Assembly (NCBI RefSeq): GCF_003290185.1
Contig: NZ_QNFY01000006.1
Location: 186,001-250,000, forward strand
Direction: 5' to 3'
From: Chryseobacterium lathyri
GTDB taxonomy: Bacteria; Bacteroidota; Bacteroidia; Flavobacteriales; Weeksellaceae
DNA: 64,000 nt
Part shown: positions 33,906-42,657 of the stretch, piece after piece
How positions within the stretch are numbered: position 1 is the stretch's first letter
How the letters are laid out: each line of letters opens with the position of its first letter
Notes under the pieces: generated by a model
Databases searched by the model: none
Told to the model about the DNA's origin: nothing
Seen by the model: the letters and a program-made list of their open reading frames with translations, nothing else
Made by a program: the position numbers and the translations under genes

Positions 33906-33980
33906 TTAAGTTTTGGCTAAAGCCGGATGAATGGTAAAAATATAGTGGTTAATGGGCTAAAGCCCATTCCTATTGAATTT
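33906..33980. repeat. Intergenic GGCTAAAGCC repeat, copy 2
   Basis: TTAAGTTTTGGCTAAAGCC matches copy 1 (24002-24071), and the second palindrome here is ATGGGCTAAAGCCCAT followed by TCCTATTGA. Confidence 0.75.
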
Positions 33981-34013
33981 ATATGGATTGCTTACACCTT
34001 TTAATCTTAAGAC

Positions 34014-34469
34014 CTAAACTTCTCCTTCAAAAAGGTCATCCAAATAATTTTGCTGATGAACTTCCGTTCGGTCTGTCCCCAGGAATTTTTTCCAGGCTCT
34101 GGACTCATGATATACAATGCCCATTTCCCAAACACAATATGTGGGAAGATGAATTTTATTCCTGTCCCAGACTTCAAATTTTCCTGAGCCATCATAATAA
34201 ACGCTTTCCCATAGTTCGTTTTCGCTCCTCCATGTGCAAACCAATAACAGGTAATGCTCACCGCATCTGTGCATAATGACAAAACCCAGGTCATCTTTAT
34301 TCTGGAAATTTTCCTCCGCATTTTCGATGCAGGTTTTTGCATTGATAATATCCTGAGCAGAAACTGCAGACAGATCTTCGGCAAGGTCATACCATTTGAA
34401 TCTTGTCTTTCCTGGCACAAAAATACCTTTGGGAGATGCATATTTAGAAGGATAGCTGTTGGTATTCAT
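34014..34469 (-). CDS. Conserved hypothetical protein
   Basis: I do not recognise this 151-residue soluble protein. The centre (IMHRCGEHYLLLVCTWRSEN, then ELWESVYYDG) alternates like strands with conserved-looking Cys/Trp. The N-terminus (MNTNSYPSKYASPKGIF) is not a signal peptide. It was chosen over an overlapping frame (34007-34441) because its composition and its start codon at 34469 look natural. It is a single gene divergent from mrp. Confidence 0.65.
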   Translation of the reverse strand: MNTNSYPSKYASPKGIFVPGKTRFKWYDLAEDLSAVSAQDIINAKTCIENAEENFQNKDDLGFVIMHRCGEHYLLLVCTWRSENELWESVYYDGSGKFEVWDRNKIHLPTYCVWEMGIVYHESRAWKKFLGTDRTEVHQQNYLDDLFEGEV

Positions 34470-34625
34470 AGGTTATTTTTATGGTAATAAATTATATTGT
34501 AAGAATGAGGATAATAAATATAAAGGTAGAATTTTTGTAATCTTATTTATCACATCAGGTTATAGATTTTATTGATTCTAAATTGTCGAAAAAATACGTA
34601 AATTTGTGAACAATTTATATTTAGT

Positions 34626-35735
34626 ATGTTGACGAAAGAAAAGGTTCAAGATTTCCTTAAAGAGATAGAAGTAGACGATTTGGTGAATAACTTTCAAATC
34701 ATGGGTAATGATGTTTATATTGACATGACTGCCCATTCACCGGCAATGCACGAAAAGAAAAAGCTGGAGGCAGCTATGAAGCAGGCTTTTGCCAGTGAGT
34801 TTGGAGAAGATATTAATCTGAAATTAAAAATTGTTTCTCCGGAGCCCAGCGAGATTCAGCAGAGCCAGATTAAAGGTAAGCAGATTGCAGGAATTCAGAA
34901 TATTATAGCTATTGCTTCCGGAAAAGGAGGTGTAGGAAAATCTACAGTGGCTGCAAATATGGCAGTTACTTTAGCTAAAATGGGTTTCAAAGTAGGATTA
35001 CTGGATGCCGATATCTATGGACCGTCTGTTCCTACGATGTTCGATACGGAAGGTGAAAAGCCGATCTCTGTAGAAGTTAACGGTAAAAGTATGATGAAGC
35101 CTGTAGAAAATTACGGGGTGAAAATGCTGTCTATAGGATATTTCTCAGGAGCCAATCAGGCTGTAGTTTGGAGAGGCCCTATGGCTTCCAAAGCTTTGAA
35201 CCAGATGATCAGAGATGCAGCATGGGGTGAACTTGACTTTTTATTGATTGACCTTCCTCCGGGAACGGGAGATATTCACTTATCCATCATCCAGGAAGTA
35301 CCTGTAACCGGTGCTGTAATTGTGAGTACCCCTCAGCATGTAGCATTGGCAGACGTAAGAAAGGGGATCGCAATGTTCCAGATGGAAAGTATTAACATTC
35401 CGGTTCTTGGATTAATCGAAAATATGGCGTATTTTACGCCGGCAGAACTTCCTGATAACAAGTATTACATCTTTGGACAACAGGGAGCTCAGTATCTTGC
35501 TGAAGATCTGGGGATTCCGGTATTGGGAGAGATTCCATTGATCCAGAGTATCAGAGAAGCGGGGGATGTCGGAAGACCGGCTGCGCTTCAGGAAGGGTCT
35601 AAGATTGCAGAGATCTACACCGAAACGGCAAGAAATATGGTGGAAAGTCTTGTGGAAAGAAATAAAAACCTTCCGCCTACAGAAGCTGTAAAGATTACCA
35701 CTATGGCAGGATGCTCGCCGAAAGCTAAAAAATAA
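34626..35735 (+). CDS. Mrp/ApbC-type Fe-S cluster carrier ATPase
   Basis: The 369-residue protein has an N-terminal MIP18/DUF59 domain (about 5-80) and a P-loop NTPase of the ParA/Mrp type with GKGGVGKST (about residue 100), GLLDADIYGPS and DLPPGTGD. The middle of E. coli ApbC has a CxxC cluster-binding pair; the corresponding stretch here (ENMAYFTPAELPDNKYYIFG) has no cysteine, a feature of the Bacteroidota subgroup, so cluster carrying must rely on other residues, if it happens. It precedes a NifU-like gene by 45 bases on the same strand. A -7 like box (TAAATTTG, 34599-34606) precedes the ATG. Confidence 0.92.
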   Translation: MLTKEKVQDFLKEIEVDDLVNNFQIMGNDVYIDMTAHSPAMHEKKKLEAAMKQAFASEFGEDINLKLKIVSPEPSEIQQSQIKGKQIAGIQNIIAIASGKGGVGKSTVAANMAVTLAKMGFKVGLLDADIYGPSVPTMFDTEGEKPISVEVNGKSMMKPVENYGVKMLSIGYFSGANQAVVWRGPMASKALNQMIRDAAWGELDFLLIDLPPGTGDIHLSIIQEVPVTGAVIVSTPQHVALADVRKGIAMFQMESINIPVLGLIENMAYFTPAELPDNKYYIFGQQGAQYLAEDLGIPVLGEIPLIQSIREAGDVGRPAALQEGSKIAEIYTETARNMVESLVERNKNLPPTEAVKITTMAGCSPKAKK

Positions 35736-35780
35736 TGATTTTCAATTAAGTTTGAAAAAACCGAATTGAACTAAAGAAAT

Positions 35781-36029
35781 ATGGAAACAAATATAACACA
35801 CGAAGATACAGTAACGAGAGTAATGGAAGCTCTGGAAAGCATCAGACCGTTCCTGAATAAGGATGGAGGCGATATCGAGCTTATTGACGTGAAGGATAAC
35901 CAGGTTTTTGTAAAACTTTTGGGTAACTGTTCCGGGTGTTCGCTGAATTTTTCAACCCTGAAACTGGGCGTAGAAAATACCATTAAGCAACATGCCCCGG
36001 AAATTGAAAAAGTAATCAATGTAGAGTAA
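35781..36029 (+). CDS. NifU C-terminal-like Fe-S scaffold protein
   Basis: The 82-residue protein is a NifU C-terminal (NfuA-like) domain with the cluster-binding pair in GNCSGCSLNFSTLK. It starts with the usual helix (RVMEALESIRPFLNKDGGDIELI). It delivers or scaffolds [4Fe-4S] clusters. Adjacent Mrp gives a small Fe-S maturation unit. Standalone Nfu domains like this are common in Flavobacteriia. Confidence 0.93.
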   Translation: METNITHEDTVTRVMEALESIRPFLNKDGGDIELIDVKDNQVFVKLLGNCSGCSLNFSTLKLGVENTIKQHAPEIEKVINVE

Positions 36030-36052
36030 AAAATTACACGAAATATTTTTTT

Positions 36053-36082
36053 AAGACAGGTTTTTTCAGCCTGTCTTTTTTT
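36053..36082 (+). terminator. Terminator after the NifU-like gene
   Basis: AAGACAGG (36053-36060) pairs with CCTGTCTT (36070-36077), followed by a run of T to 36082. Confidence 0.85.
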
Positions 36083-36181
36083 GTGCTCCCATTTCCTGAT
36101 ACTATTTTTAAGGATTATGTTTGATGAGTATTTTAACGTTCCACGATTTACACTTATAGCTGTCTTTTATACTGATTTTTA

Positions 36182-36214
36182 TTGGCTTTATTTATTTTTT
36201 TTTAATTATATTTG
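36182..36214 (+). promoter_or_regulatory. Promoter for the flotillin pair
   Basis: TTG at 36182-36184, a 22-base spacer and TATATTTG at 36207-36214. It predicts a transcript start a few bases before the ATG at 36230, which argues against the in-frame TTG start at 36212. Confidence 0.5.
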
Positions 36215-36229
36215 TTAAAAACGCATCTT

Positions 36230-36796
36230 ATGTTTGAATTTCTGCAAAACTTAGAACCACTGCAACAGGGGTTCTGGTATACAGCCATAGCAGCTAGCCT
36301 TATCTTTCTAATTCAAACGGTTCTTACTTTTGTCGGAGGCGGCCACGGAGATACAATTCATGCTGATTTTAGCGGCGACAGCCATGCTGACAGTCCTTTT
36401 CAGTTATTTTCTTTCAGAAACCTGATCAATTTCCTTTTAGGATTTGGATGGAGTGGTGTAGCATTCTACGGTTCAATAGGCAACAAGTCACTGTTGATTT
36501 TTGTTGCAGTGCTTGTAGGAGCCGGATTTATATTTCTGTTCTTTATTCTTATCATGCAGATCCTTAAACTTACGGAAGACAATACGTTCAAGATGGAAAA
36601 CCTGATTGGAAGGGCAGGAGAAGTTTATCTTACCATTCCTGCAGATATGAGCGGAAAAGGCAAGATCACCATTTCTGTGAACGGAACCAGCCACGAACTT
36701 CCTGCAATGACGGAAGCAAAAGAAAATATTCCGTCCGGTGACTCTGTGAGAGTCACTTACATCTATGACAAGATTCTTGTCGTTTCAAAAATTTAA
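36230..36796 (+). CDS. NfeD/YqiJ-like membrane protein
   Basis: The 188-residue protein (from the ATG at 36230) has three helices (about 12-35, 60-80, 82-105) and a C-terminal OB-fold-like beta domain with NLIGRAGEVYLTIPADMSGKG, the usual layout of NfeD/YqiJ proteins. These act with flotillins in membrane organisation. It lies 30 bases before the flotillin gene, the same pair as yqiJ-yqiK in E. coli. Confidence 0.82.
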   Translation: MFEFLQNLEPLQQGFWYTAIAASLIFLIQTVLTFVGGGHGDTIHADFSGDSHADSPFQLFSFRNLINFLLGFGWSGVAFYGSIGNKSLLIFVAVLVGAGFIFLFFILIMQILKLTEDNTFKMENLIGRAGEVYLTIPADMSGKGKITISVNGTSHELPAMTEAKENIPSGDSVRVTYIYDKILVVSKI

Positions 36797-36826
36797 TTAT
36801 TATCAACCATTTTATAAAAACTATTT

Positions 36827-38395
36827 ATGGCAATACCAGGAAGTCTTATTTTAACATTAGTTATTGTACTTGTACTATTCGTCACATTTTTGGCCCTTAT
36901 CTCTAGGTACAAAAGATGTCCTTCGGATAAAATTTTGGTTATTTACGGTAAAACAGGCGGTACCTCAGCAAAATGTATCCATGGAGGTGGTGCTTTTGTT
37001 TGGCCCGTTATTCAGGATTTTGCTTACCTTGATCTGAAACCCATTTCTATAGAGGCCAATCTTACCAATGCCCTGTCCAGACAGAATATCCGTGTAGATG
37101 TACCATGTAGATTCACCATCGCCATTTCTACAGAACCGGATTCTATGGGAAATGCAGCAGAAAGATTATTGGGACTGGCTCAGGAACAAATCCAGGAGCT
37201 TTCCAAAGATATCCTGTTCGGGCAGCTTCGTTTGGTGATTGCTACGATGACGATTGAAGAAATCAACTCAGACAGAGATAAATTTTTAGACAATATTTCT
37301 AAAAACGTAGATACAGAATTAAAGAAAATCGGTTTAAAGCTGATCAACGTGAACGTAACGGATATCAGAGATGAGTCCGGATATATTGAAGCTTTGGGTA
37401 AAGAAGCAGCGGCAAAAGCTATTAACGAAGCTATTATTAGTGTTGCCGAGCAAACGAAGATCGGGGAAACTGGAAAAGCAATTGCCGACAGGGAAAAAGA
37501 TACTCAGATTGCAGAAACCCAAAGAGACAGAGACGTAAAAATTGCCATCACGCAAAAAGATAAAGAGATCAGTATTGCAGCGGCCATAAAAGATGAATCT
37601 ATCGGTAAGGCGGAAGCGGAAAAAGAATCCAGAATTGCCACCTCACTAGCAAATTCTATTGCAGTAAAAGGGGAGAATGAAGCTAAAATTACCATAGCCA
37701 ACTCTGATGCCGAAAGAAGAGAAAAAGAGGCGGAAGCATTAAGAATTGCCACTGCGGCAGAAAAAGTACAGGCCGCAAGATCTTTGGAAGAATCTTACCT
37801 TGCTGAGCAGAAAGCGGAAGCCGCAAGAGCAGAAAGAGAACGTTCTACGCAACAGGCCAATATTGTAGTCCATGCAGAAATTGCAAAACAGAAAGCCATT
37901 ATTGATGCGCAGGCTGAAGCTGAGAAAATCAGATTACAGGCAAAAGGGGAAGCAGATGCTATTTTTGCTAAAATGGAAGCGGAAGCAAAAGGTCTTTATG
38001 AAATCCTGACCAAGCAGGCTGAAGGTTACGATAAAATAGTACAGGCTGCAGGAGGGGATACCAACAGTGCCTTCCAGTTACTGTTAATTGAAAAACTTCC
38101 TGAATTGGTTAAAACCCAGGTGGAAGCCGTTAAGAATATTAAAATCGATAAAATTACGGTTTGGGACAGTGGAAACGGACAGGACGGAAATGGTTCTACC
38201 GCTAATTTTGTTTCAGGAATGATGAAAACAGTACCGCCGCTGAACGATCTGTTTAATATGGCTGGTCTTAATTTACCCGAATATTTAAAAGGAAAGCCAG
38301 ATGAGTTACAGAAAGAAGTTGTACTGGTTCCCGAGAAGAAAGAGAAAAAGAATTTTGATGATATGAATCCGGAGCCTGAAACTCCGAAAGCGTAA
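36827..38395 (+). CDS. Flotillin-family protein (YqiK-like)
   Basis: The 522-residue protein has an N-terminal membrane helix (about 8-25), an SPFH domain (about 30-200, with SRQNIRVDVPCRFTIAIST and a conserved VTDIRDESGYIEALG end), and a long Ala/Glu-rich coiled coil (about 205-400, including repeated EAEAKAE-type stretches), followed by a flotillin C-terminal part. Flotillins form oligomers in membrane microdomains. Its NfeD-like partner precedes it by 30 bases. The gene ends at one of the strongest hairpins in the window. Confidence 0.93.
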   Translation: MAIPGSLILTLVIVLVLFVTFLALISRYKRCPSDKILVIYGKTGGTSAKCIHGGGAFVWPVIQDFAYLDLKPISIEANLTNALSRQNIRVDVPCRFTIAISTEPDSMGNAAERLLGLAQEQIQELSKDILFGQLRLVIATMTIEEINSDRDKFLDNISKNVDTELKKIGLKLINVNVTDIRDESGYIEALGKEAAAKAINEAIISVAEQTKIGETGKAIADREKDTQIAETQRDRDVKIAITQKDKEISIAAAIKDESIGKAEAEKESRIATSLANSIAVKGENEAKITIANSDAERREKEAEALRIATAAEKVQAARSLEESYLAEQKAEAARAERERSTQQANIVVHAEIAKQKAIIDAQAEAEKIRLQAKGEADAIFAKMEAEAKGLYEILTKQAEGYDKIVQAAGGDTNSAFQLLLIEKLPELVKTQVEAVKNIKIDKITVWDSGNGQDGNGSTANFVSGMMKTVPPLNDLFNMAGLNLPEYLKGKPDELQKEVVLVPEKKEKKNFDDMNPEPETPKA

Positions 38396-38413
38396 CATTA
38401 AGATAATGGATAT

Positions 38414-38453
38414 GCCTCGGGCGGAAAGCAAAGCTTTCCGCCCGAGGCTTTTT
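38414..38453. terminator. Strong bidirectional terminator after the flotillin gene
   Basis: A 16-bp perfect stem (GCCTCGGGCGGAAAGC, 38414-38429, with 38433-38448) and a 3-base loop, followed by TTTTT. It overlaps the end of the converging barstar-like gene. Confidence 0.92.
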
Positions 38454-39162
38454 ATTTTAAAATAACTTTTACGTGGTGATCTGCAAAAATCTGAAGTATC
38501 TTATCAAATTTAGTTTTAAATATTTTTTTGCTTCTTTGATGATTAATCCAGGTTAATTTTGACATAGTTTTTACGCCAAATCCTCCGCAGAGGCAATCAT
38601 TCAATGCCCCAAATCCACGTCCGAAATATCCGCCAATACCGTTAACTTCTTCTCCTAAAGTACAGAAGAAGCCATCTAAATTATGAAATTCATTTCCGTC
38701 GATCTGAATACTGATATTTTCTTTTACCTGGCCTATTGTCGTTGTGTGAAGGGCATAAACAAGCCAGCCCTGTAATTCTTCTTTCCTGAAACTTTTCCAG
38801 ATATTCTTTTGGACAATTTCATTATTGAGCCTCATTTTCCAGGCTTTATGATAACCTGGAGGATGATACCATATTTGTCCCAATAAAGTGATATTATTTT
38901 TTTGGGACTTTACTATTCTGATATTGCTAATAAAAGTCTTGGTTACAATAGATTTTTTATCATCAAGCAAACAGATGAAACCGTTGTTTTCATAGATTTT
39001 TGCGGCATTTTCTATTGCTGATATCAGATTAGAAACGTTATCAACATTAATGAGCCGTACGGTACGGTAAATAATAGCCGCAGGGCTTTCAATATTTTTT
39101 ACGTTGTCAATAAGGGCAATGATTTCCAGTTCTGTTTCACTGTCAAAGGCAAATCCAAACAT
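38452..39162 (-). CDS. Barstar-like protein
   Basis: The 236-residue protein carries a barstar fold in its C-terminal half (about 145-230): SIQIDGNEFHNLDGFFCTLGE, the pattern YFGRGFGALNDCLCGG that matches the barstar helix YGRNLDALWDCL, and the closing strand KVILK. Barstar inhibits the secreted RNase barnase by covering its active site. The N-terminal 140 residues are of unknown fold. No barnase-like RNase or secretion toxin gene is nearby, so it may be an orphan immunity gene or serve a different role. Confidence 0.72.
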   Translation of the reverse strand: MFGFAFDSETELEIIALIDNVKNIESPAAIIYRTVRLINVDNVSNLISAIENAAKIYENNGFICLLDDKKSIVTKTFISNIRIVKSQKNNITLLGQIWYHPPGYHKAWKMRLNNEIVQKNIWKSFRKEELQGWLVYALHTTTIGQVKENISIQIDGNEFHNLDGFFCTLGEEVNGIGGYFGRGFGALNDCLCGGFGVKTMSKLTWINHQRSKKIFKTKFDKILQIFADHHVKVILK

Positions 39163-39224
39163 ATTTTTTAATTATTTCAGGGCATTAGTAAGGGAGTAAA
39201 TTTACTGAATTTACAAGTCAAAAA

Positions 39225-39250
39225 AAAAGCCCCGGAAATCCAGGGCCTTT
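39225..39250 (-). terminator. Terminator of the large T9SS protein gene
   Basis: On the minus strand AAAG-GCCCTGG pairs with CCGGGGC-TTTT (39225-39250) around a 4-base loop with one G-T pair in the core; a T tract follows. Confidence 0.82.
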
Positions 39251-39271
39251 CAATCAACTCAATCAGATATT

Positions 39272-42200
39272 CTATTTTACAATAACTCTCTTGATGTGAC
39301 CATCTGATGTTTTCACAAGGTAAACGCCTGCAGAAAGCTTTGAACTATCTATTGTTAAAGCATTTTTCTCCTTTCCAAACATTTTCCCGGACATATCGTA
39401 CAGCTCATAATCCTGTGCCCTGTTGAAGTATAATGTATTTCCTTTCGTTACAGGATTAGGAAATACATTGAATGTGGCTTTATCTGTTTTTATTTCTCCG
39501 GTTCCTAATGTTATAGGAGAAGCAACTTCGTACAGTGATAATGTTCCGCTGATTTCGTTGGCAATAATCACATAGCCTTTTCCGGTTGTTGTATTTCCCG
39601 GAGCGATGTAAGTGATGCCTTCAGGTCCATTATCACCACCGTAAGCTGAGGTAGAACGGGAATGCTTGTAATCCGTAAACGTAGGATTATTGGGATCAGT
39701 AATATTATAAACCATTACTCCTCCGGTTCTTTCTAAAGTGATAAAAGCATAAGTCTGTCCATTGATGGTGCCCAAGGCAACCCCTTCCGGTTCAGGACCT
39801 TTGGCACGGCTTCTGTTTTTAACACCGTTGCTTTCATTATCAGCATTAAAAATAAGTGGATGCTTTGCGAAAATGTATCTTTCAAAACGGTCACCGCTGT
39901 CATACACCAACTGTTTTGTATCTGCATTGAAAATAGAGAACGAACGTGCTCCCAAAGCTGAGATCTCTTCAAATTCTGAGTCTGCATCTGTATTTCCTGT
40001 CGCGCTGGAAACCCTGAATCTTCCTAAATTATAGGAAGCCTTTAGAACAGATGCCTGGGGAAACAACACAGGATCTAAAGTATAAGTATTAGCCCCAACT
40101 GTTGTTCTTTCACTGTATCCGGAAAGATCTTTTTCATCCCCTTCATTGGCTGTGACGATATAATTGGTGGTTCCTATTTTGTAATTCTGCACTGCATCAG
40201 GAATGTAGTAGGCTTTTACAGGCCAGTTGGCGATCAGTACCTCACCATTATTATCCGAAGCATCAAAACCATTACCCGGAAGGCTCATATCTTTCTTACC
40301 TAATCCCCAGATTCCTGTAATTGCTTTTGTGGCTAAATTGATTTCGGCGATTGCATTATTTTCCTGTAGCGTTACCCATGCTTTCTGGCTGTCTGAACTT
40401 ACCGTGACATATTCAGGTTCCAGATCCTGGGAAAGAGTATTGTTTGTTCTCACTTTTCTCAGTCCCGTTGCCATCAAAGCGGCTGTCTGAGAATCGAAAC
40501 TGTTAAAATTAAGGGTTGTAACATTACTTTGCGTAAGATTTCCGATACCACCCGAGATATCAATGATGCTGATCGTTCCCTCAGGATCTGTGGTATAGGC
40601 ATCATTGGGCTCACCCTCATTAGCCGTGATCACTTTTGTTCCGTCCGGAGTGAAAGTGATCATATCAGGAAGAGCACCTACAGTGACTTGTTTCAGGAAA
40701 TTTCCGTTAATATCAAAAAAGACCACAGAACCGTTCTGTTGTGGATCTGCATTCGGGGAAGCCGTTGCAATGATTCCGTTTTTAACAGCGATACTTGTGA
40801 TTCCTCCATAAGGGGCCATATTCACCGTTCTAACTACAGAAAGAGCATTAGGATTAGTGAAATCAATAATATCAAAAACATCCGTGATCGAACTGATGGT
40901 AAATAATTTCTGGCTGGCCGGATCATGAACGACAATCTCCGTAGAACTGTTGTTATTTCCTGAAGGATCAAAACTTCCGACATAGTTCAGCTGAATCTGC
41001 CCTGAAGGAACCGGTGCAGGCTTATCATTATCCACAATATAAGCAGTGGCTGTATTATCTCCGGAAATAGCCGTTCCAGTTGGATTTTCAAGGCTTACCA
41101 TGAAATATTCTGCCTGCTGTTCTTCCATCGTATCATCAGTGATCGGGATATTGACTGTGTAACTTGCTGTAGAAGGTGTAATATTGATCGTCTGATTGGC
41201 TAAAGTGAAGTCATTGCCGTCTGCCGTACTGAACGGTGCCGGCTTTACCACAAGATTGACTGTAGCTGCGGAAGGATTGATTACATTGATCTTGAACGCG
41301 AGAGTTCCTGCATTTTCATTAACCTTAATGAAGTTTTTATCCAGAGAAACCGTTGTTACCGCTGTAGCAAAGGTACTGGAAGTTATTGTTGTTACTCCAT
41401 TGTCACTTATATCCTCAACCGTATTGGGTTTTAAAGCCAGGTAATAGGTCTGTCCGGGAGTAAGTGCTGTTGTCGGAATTACTGTAATCTTATTACTGTT
41501 AAAAGTTGTAGTGAAGGGAACCTGAGTGCCTGAAGCATTTCCAATACGGAACTCTACAAGGCTTTGTGCATTAGAATCGTTGATCGCGGAATTATCAGTA
41601 AGTCTTACATTTTCATTGAAAGAAATAGTTGGGTTTACCGAAATGGAAGCATTATTTGTGTTGTGAGCAGGAAAATAGGCAGTCGTTGGAGGTGTAGTAT
41701 CTATTCCTCCGGTAGCGGTGCCATCTACTGTAAAATTGTCAAAACGGTTATTTCCTCCCGTTCCACCTCCTGTGGCGGAAAATTCTACTTTTAATTTAAA
41801 ATTCGGATTGTTGGAAACTCCTGAAACTGAAGAAAAATCAAAAGTGATCAGTTGAGGATCGGTATCTTGAGGATTAACAGTCTGATACGGAACAAAAGTA
41901 GTTCCATCTGTCGAATAAGACCAGGTCTGAGTTCCTGCCCCCTGACCGGATCTTCTTGTTGTAAATTTTACAATAGCATTTTGATACCCTGTTGTAGGAA
42001 GATTAAACTGTAAAGCTCCCCCGATTGGATTGTTGAATCGTAAATGGGTTCCGGAAGGATCGCCGTTTCTTGTATTTAAATTGGCAATACTGAAATTTTG
42101 TCCTGTCCCACCTGCAAAATCGATTTCGCTGGTCCCGCCTGCTACAGCAGTAAGAGATCCGCTGACCAGAGTGGAAGAGGGAGTTGTAATAGATGTAGCT

Positions 42201-42310
42201 GAAACATTGTTGTTGAAATTCCAGTAATGGATAAGTGTCTGTCCGAAAAGTCCGCCCTGAAGGAAAAATGTGGCAATGACAGATCCTTTTAATAGGTAAT
42301 TGTGGGTCAT
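39272..42310 (-). CDS. Choice-of-anchor I family protein with T9SS sorting domain
   Basis: The 1012-residue secreted protein has a signal peptide, an N-terminal choice-of-anchor/lamin-like beta domain (about 25-200), an SbsA-type Ig-like domain (about 205-315, TTPPTTAYFPAHNTN), a Calx-beta domain (about 325-435, DDTMEEQQAEYFMVSLENP) and a long beta-propeller-like choice-of-anchor I domain (about 440-925, with AKGPEPEGVALGTINGQTYA). It ends with a type A T9SS sorting domain (FNVFPNPVTKGNTLYF to IKRVIVK). The protein should be exported by T9SS and attached to the surface. The domain set suggests a surface protein, not an enzyme with a known reaction. Confidence 0.9.
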   Translation of the reverse strand: MTHNYLLKGSVIATFFLQGGLFGQTLIHYWNFNNNVSATSITTPSSTLVSGSLTAVAGGTSEIDFAGGTGQNFSIANLNTRNGDPSGTHLRFNNPIGGALQFNLPTTGYQNAIVKFTTRRSGQGAGTQTWSYSTDGTTFVPYQTVNPQDTDPQLITFDFSSVSGVSNNPNFKLKVEFSATGGGTGGNNRFDNFTVDGTATGGIDTTPPTTAYFPAHNTNNASISVNPTISFNENVRLTDNSAINDSNAQSLVEFRIGNASGTQVPFTTTFNSNKITVIPTTALTPGQTYYLALKPNTVEDISDNGVTTITSSTFATAVTTVSLDKNFIKVNENAGTLAFKINVINPSAATVNLVVKPAPFSTADGNDFTLANQTINITPSTASYTVNIPITDDTMEEQQAEYFMVSLENPTGTAISGDNTATAYIVDNDKPAPVPSGQIQLNYVGSFDPSGNNNSSTEIVVHDPASQKLFTISSITDVFDIIDFTNPNALSVVRTVNMAPYGGITSIAVKNGIIATASPNADPQQNGSVVFFDINGNFLKQVTVGALPDMITFTPDGTKVITANEGEPNDAYTTDPEGTISIIDISGGIGNLTQSNVTTLNFNSFDSQTAALMATGLRKVRTNNTLSQDLEPEYVTVSSDSQKAWVTLQENNAIAEINLATKAITGIWGLGKKDMSLPGNGFDASDNNGEVLIANWPVKAYYIPDAVQNYKIGTTNYIVTANEGDEKDLSGYSERTTVGANTYTLDPVLFPQASVLKASYNLGRFRVSSATGNTDADSEFEEISALGARSFSIFNADTKQLVYDSGDRFERYIFAKHPLIFNADNESNGVKNRSRAKGPEPEGVALGTINGQTYAFITLERTGGVMVYNITDPNNPTFTDYKHSRSTSAYGGDNGPEGITYIAPGNTTTGKGYVIIANEISGTLSLYEVASPITLGTGEIKTDKATFNVFPNPVTKGNTLYFNRAQDYELYDMSGKMFGKEKNALTIDSSKLSAGVYLVKTSDGHIKRVIVK

Positions 42311-42448
42311 TTTTTACTTGCATTAGATGTATGCAAAAATGAACTTTATATACGGCAAGTATTTTAATGGAGTTTTAAGAAATGTTTAATAAAAAGGTAA
42401 CAGTTATTGTGAAAAGTCAAAATGGAAAGAAAGGTATATGAAAAAAAG

Positions 42449-42474
42449 GCAGATTTGCAAACCAACTGATCTGC
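42449..42474 (-). terminator. Weak terminator of the small membrane protein gene
   Basis: GCAGAT (42449-42454) and ATCTGC (42469-42474) with A/T tracts outside; on the minus strand a run of T follows. Short stem, so only moderate support. Confidence 0.45.
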
Positions 42475-42501
42475 TTTCTAGGTTTCTTTTATTTTTACTG
42501 T

Positions 42502-42657
42502 TTACTCAGTTACCTTGCTTCCTGAAAGATTCAGTGTTTTATCTGCAGAAGTTTTCCCTTCCATTGGATGTTTCTGCATATAGAAATACCCTGAAACAGC
42601 CATCAGAACCAGGAGGATAAAAACAACAAGAACTATTCTTTTTAACATGTCTCTCAT
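42502..42657 (-). CDS. Small single-pass membrane protein, translationally coupled
   Basis: An ORF of 51 residues starts at 42657 with an ATG that overlaps the stop codon of the preceding oxidoreductase gene (ATGA, four bases shared). The peptide starts MRDMLKRIVLVVFILLVLMA and continues through one hydrophobic helix to VSGYFYMQKHPME and a short soluble tail ending GSKVTE. The exact ATGA overlap and the clean helix make this a real gene rather than chance. The function is unknown; its partner may be the NAD-binding protein upstream. Confidence 0.7.
   Translation of the reverse strand: MRDMLKRIVLVVFILLVLMAVSGYFYMQKHPMEGKTSADKTLNLSGSKVTE

Noticed and set aside
34007..34441. A 144-codon frame overlapping the hypothetical gene at 34014-34469
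   Set aside because: It overlaps almost wholly in another frame, has unnatural composition, and the 151-residue frame has the better protein-like sequence.
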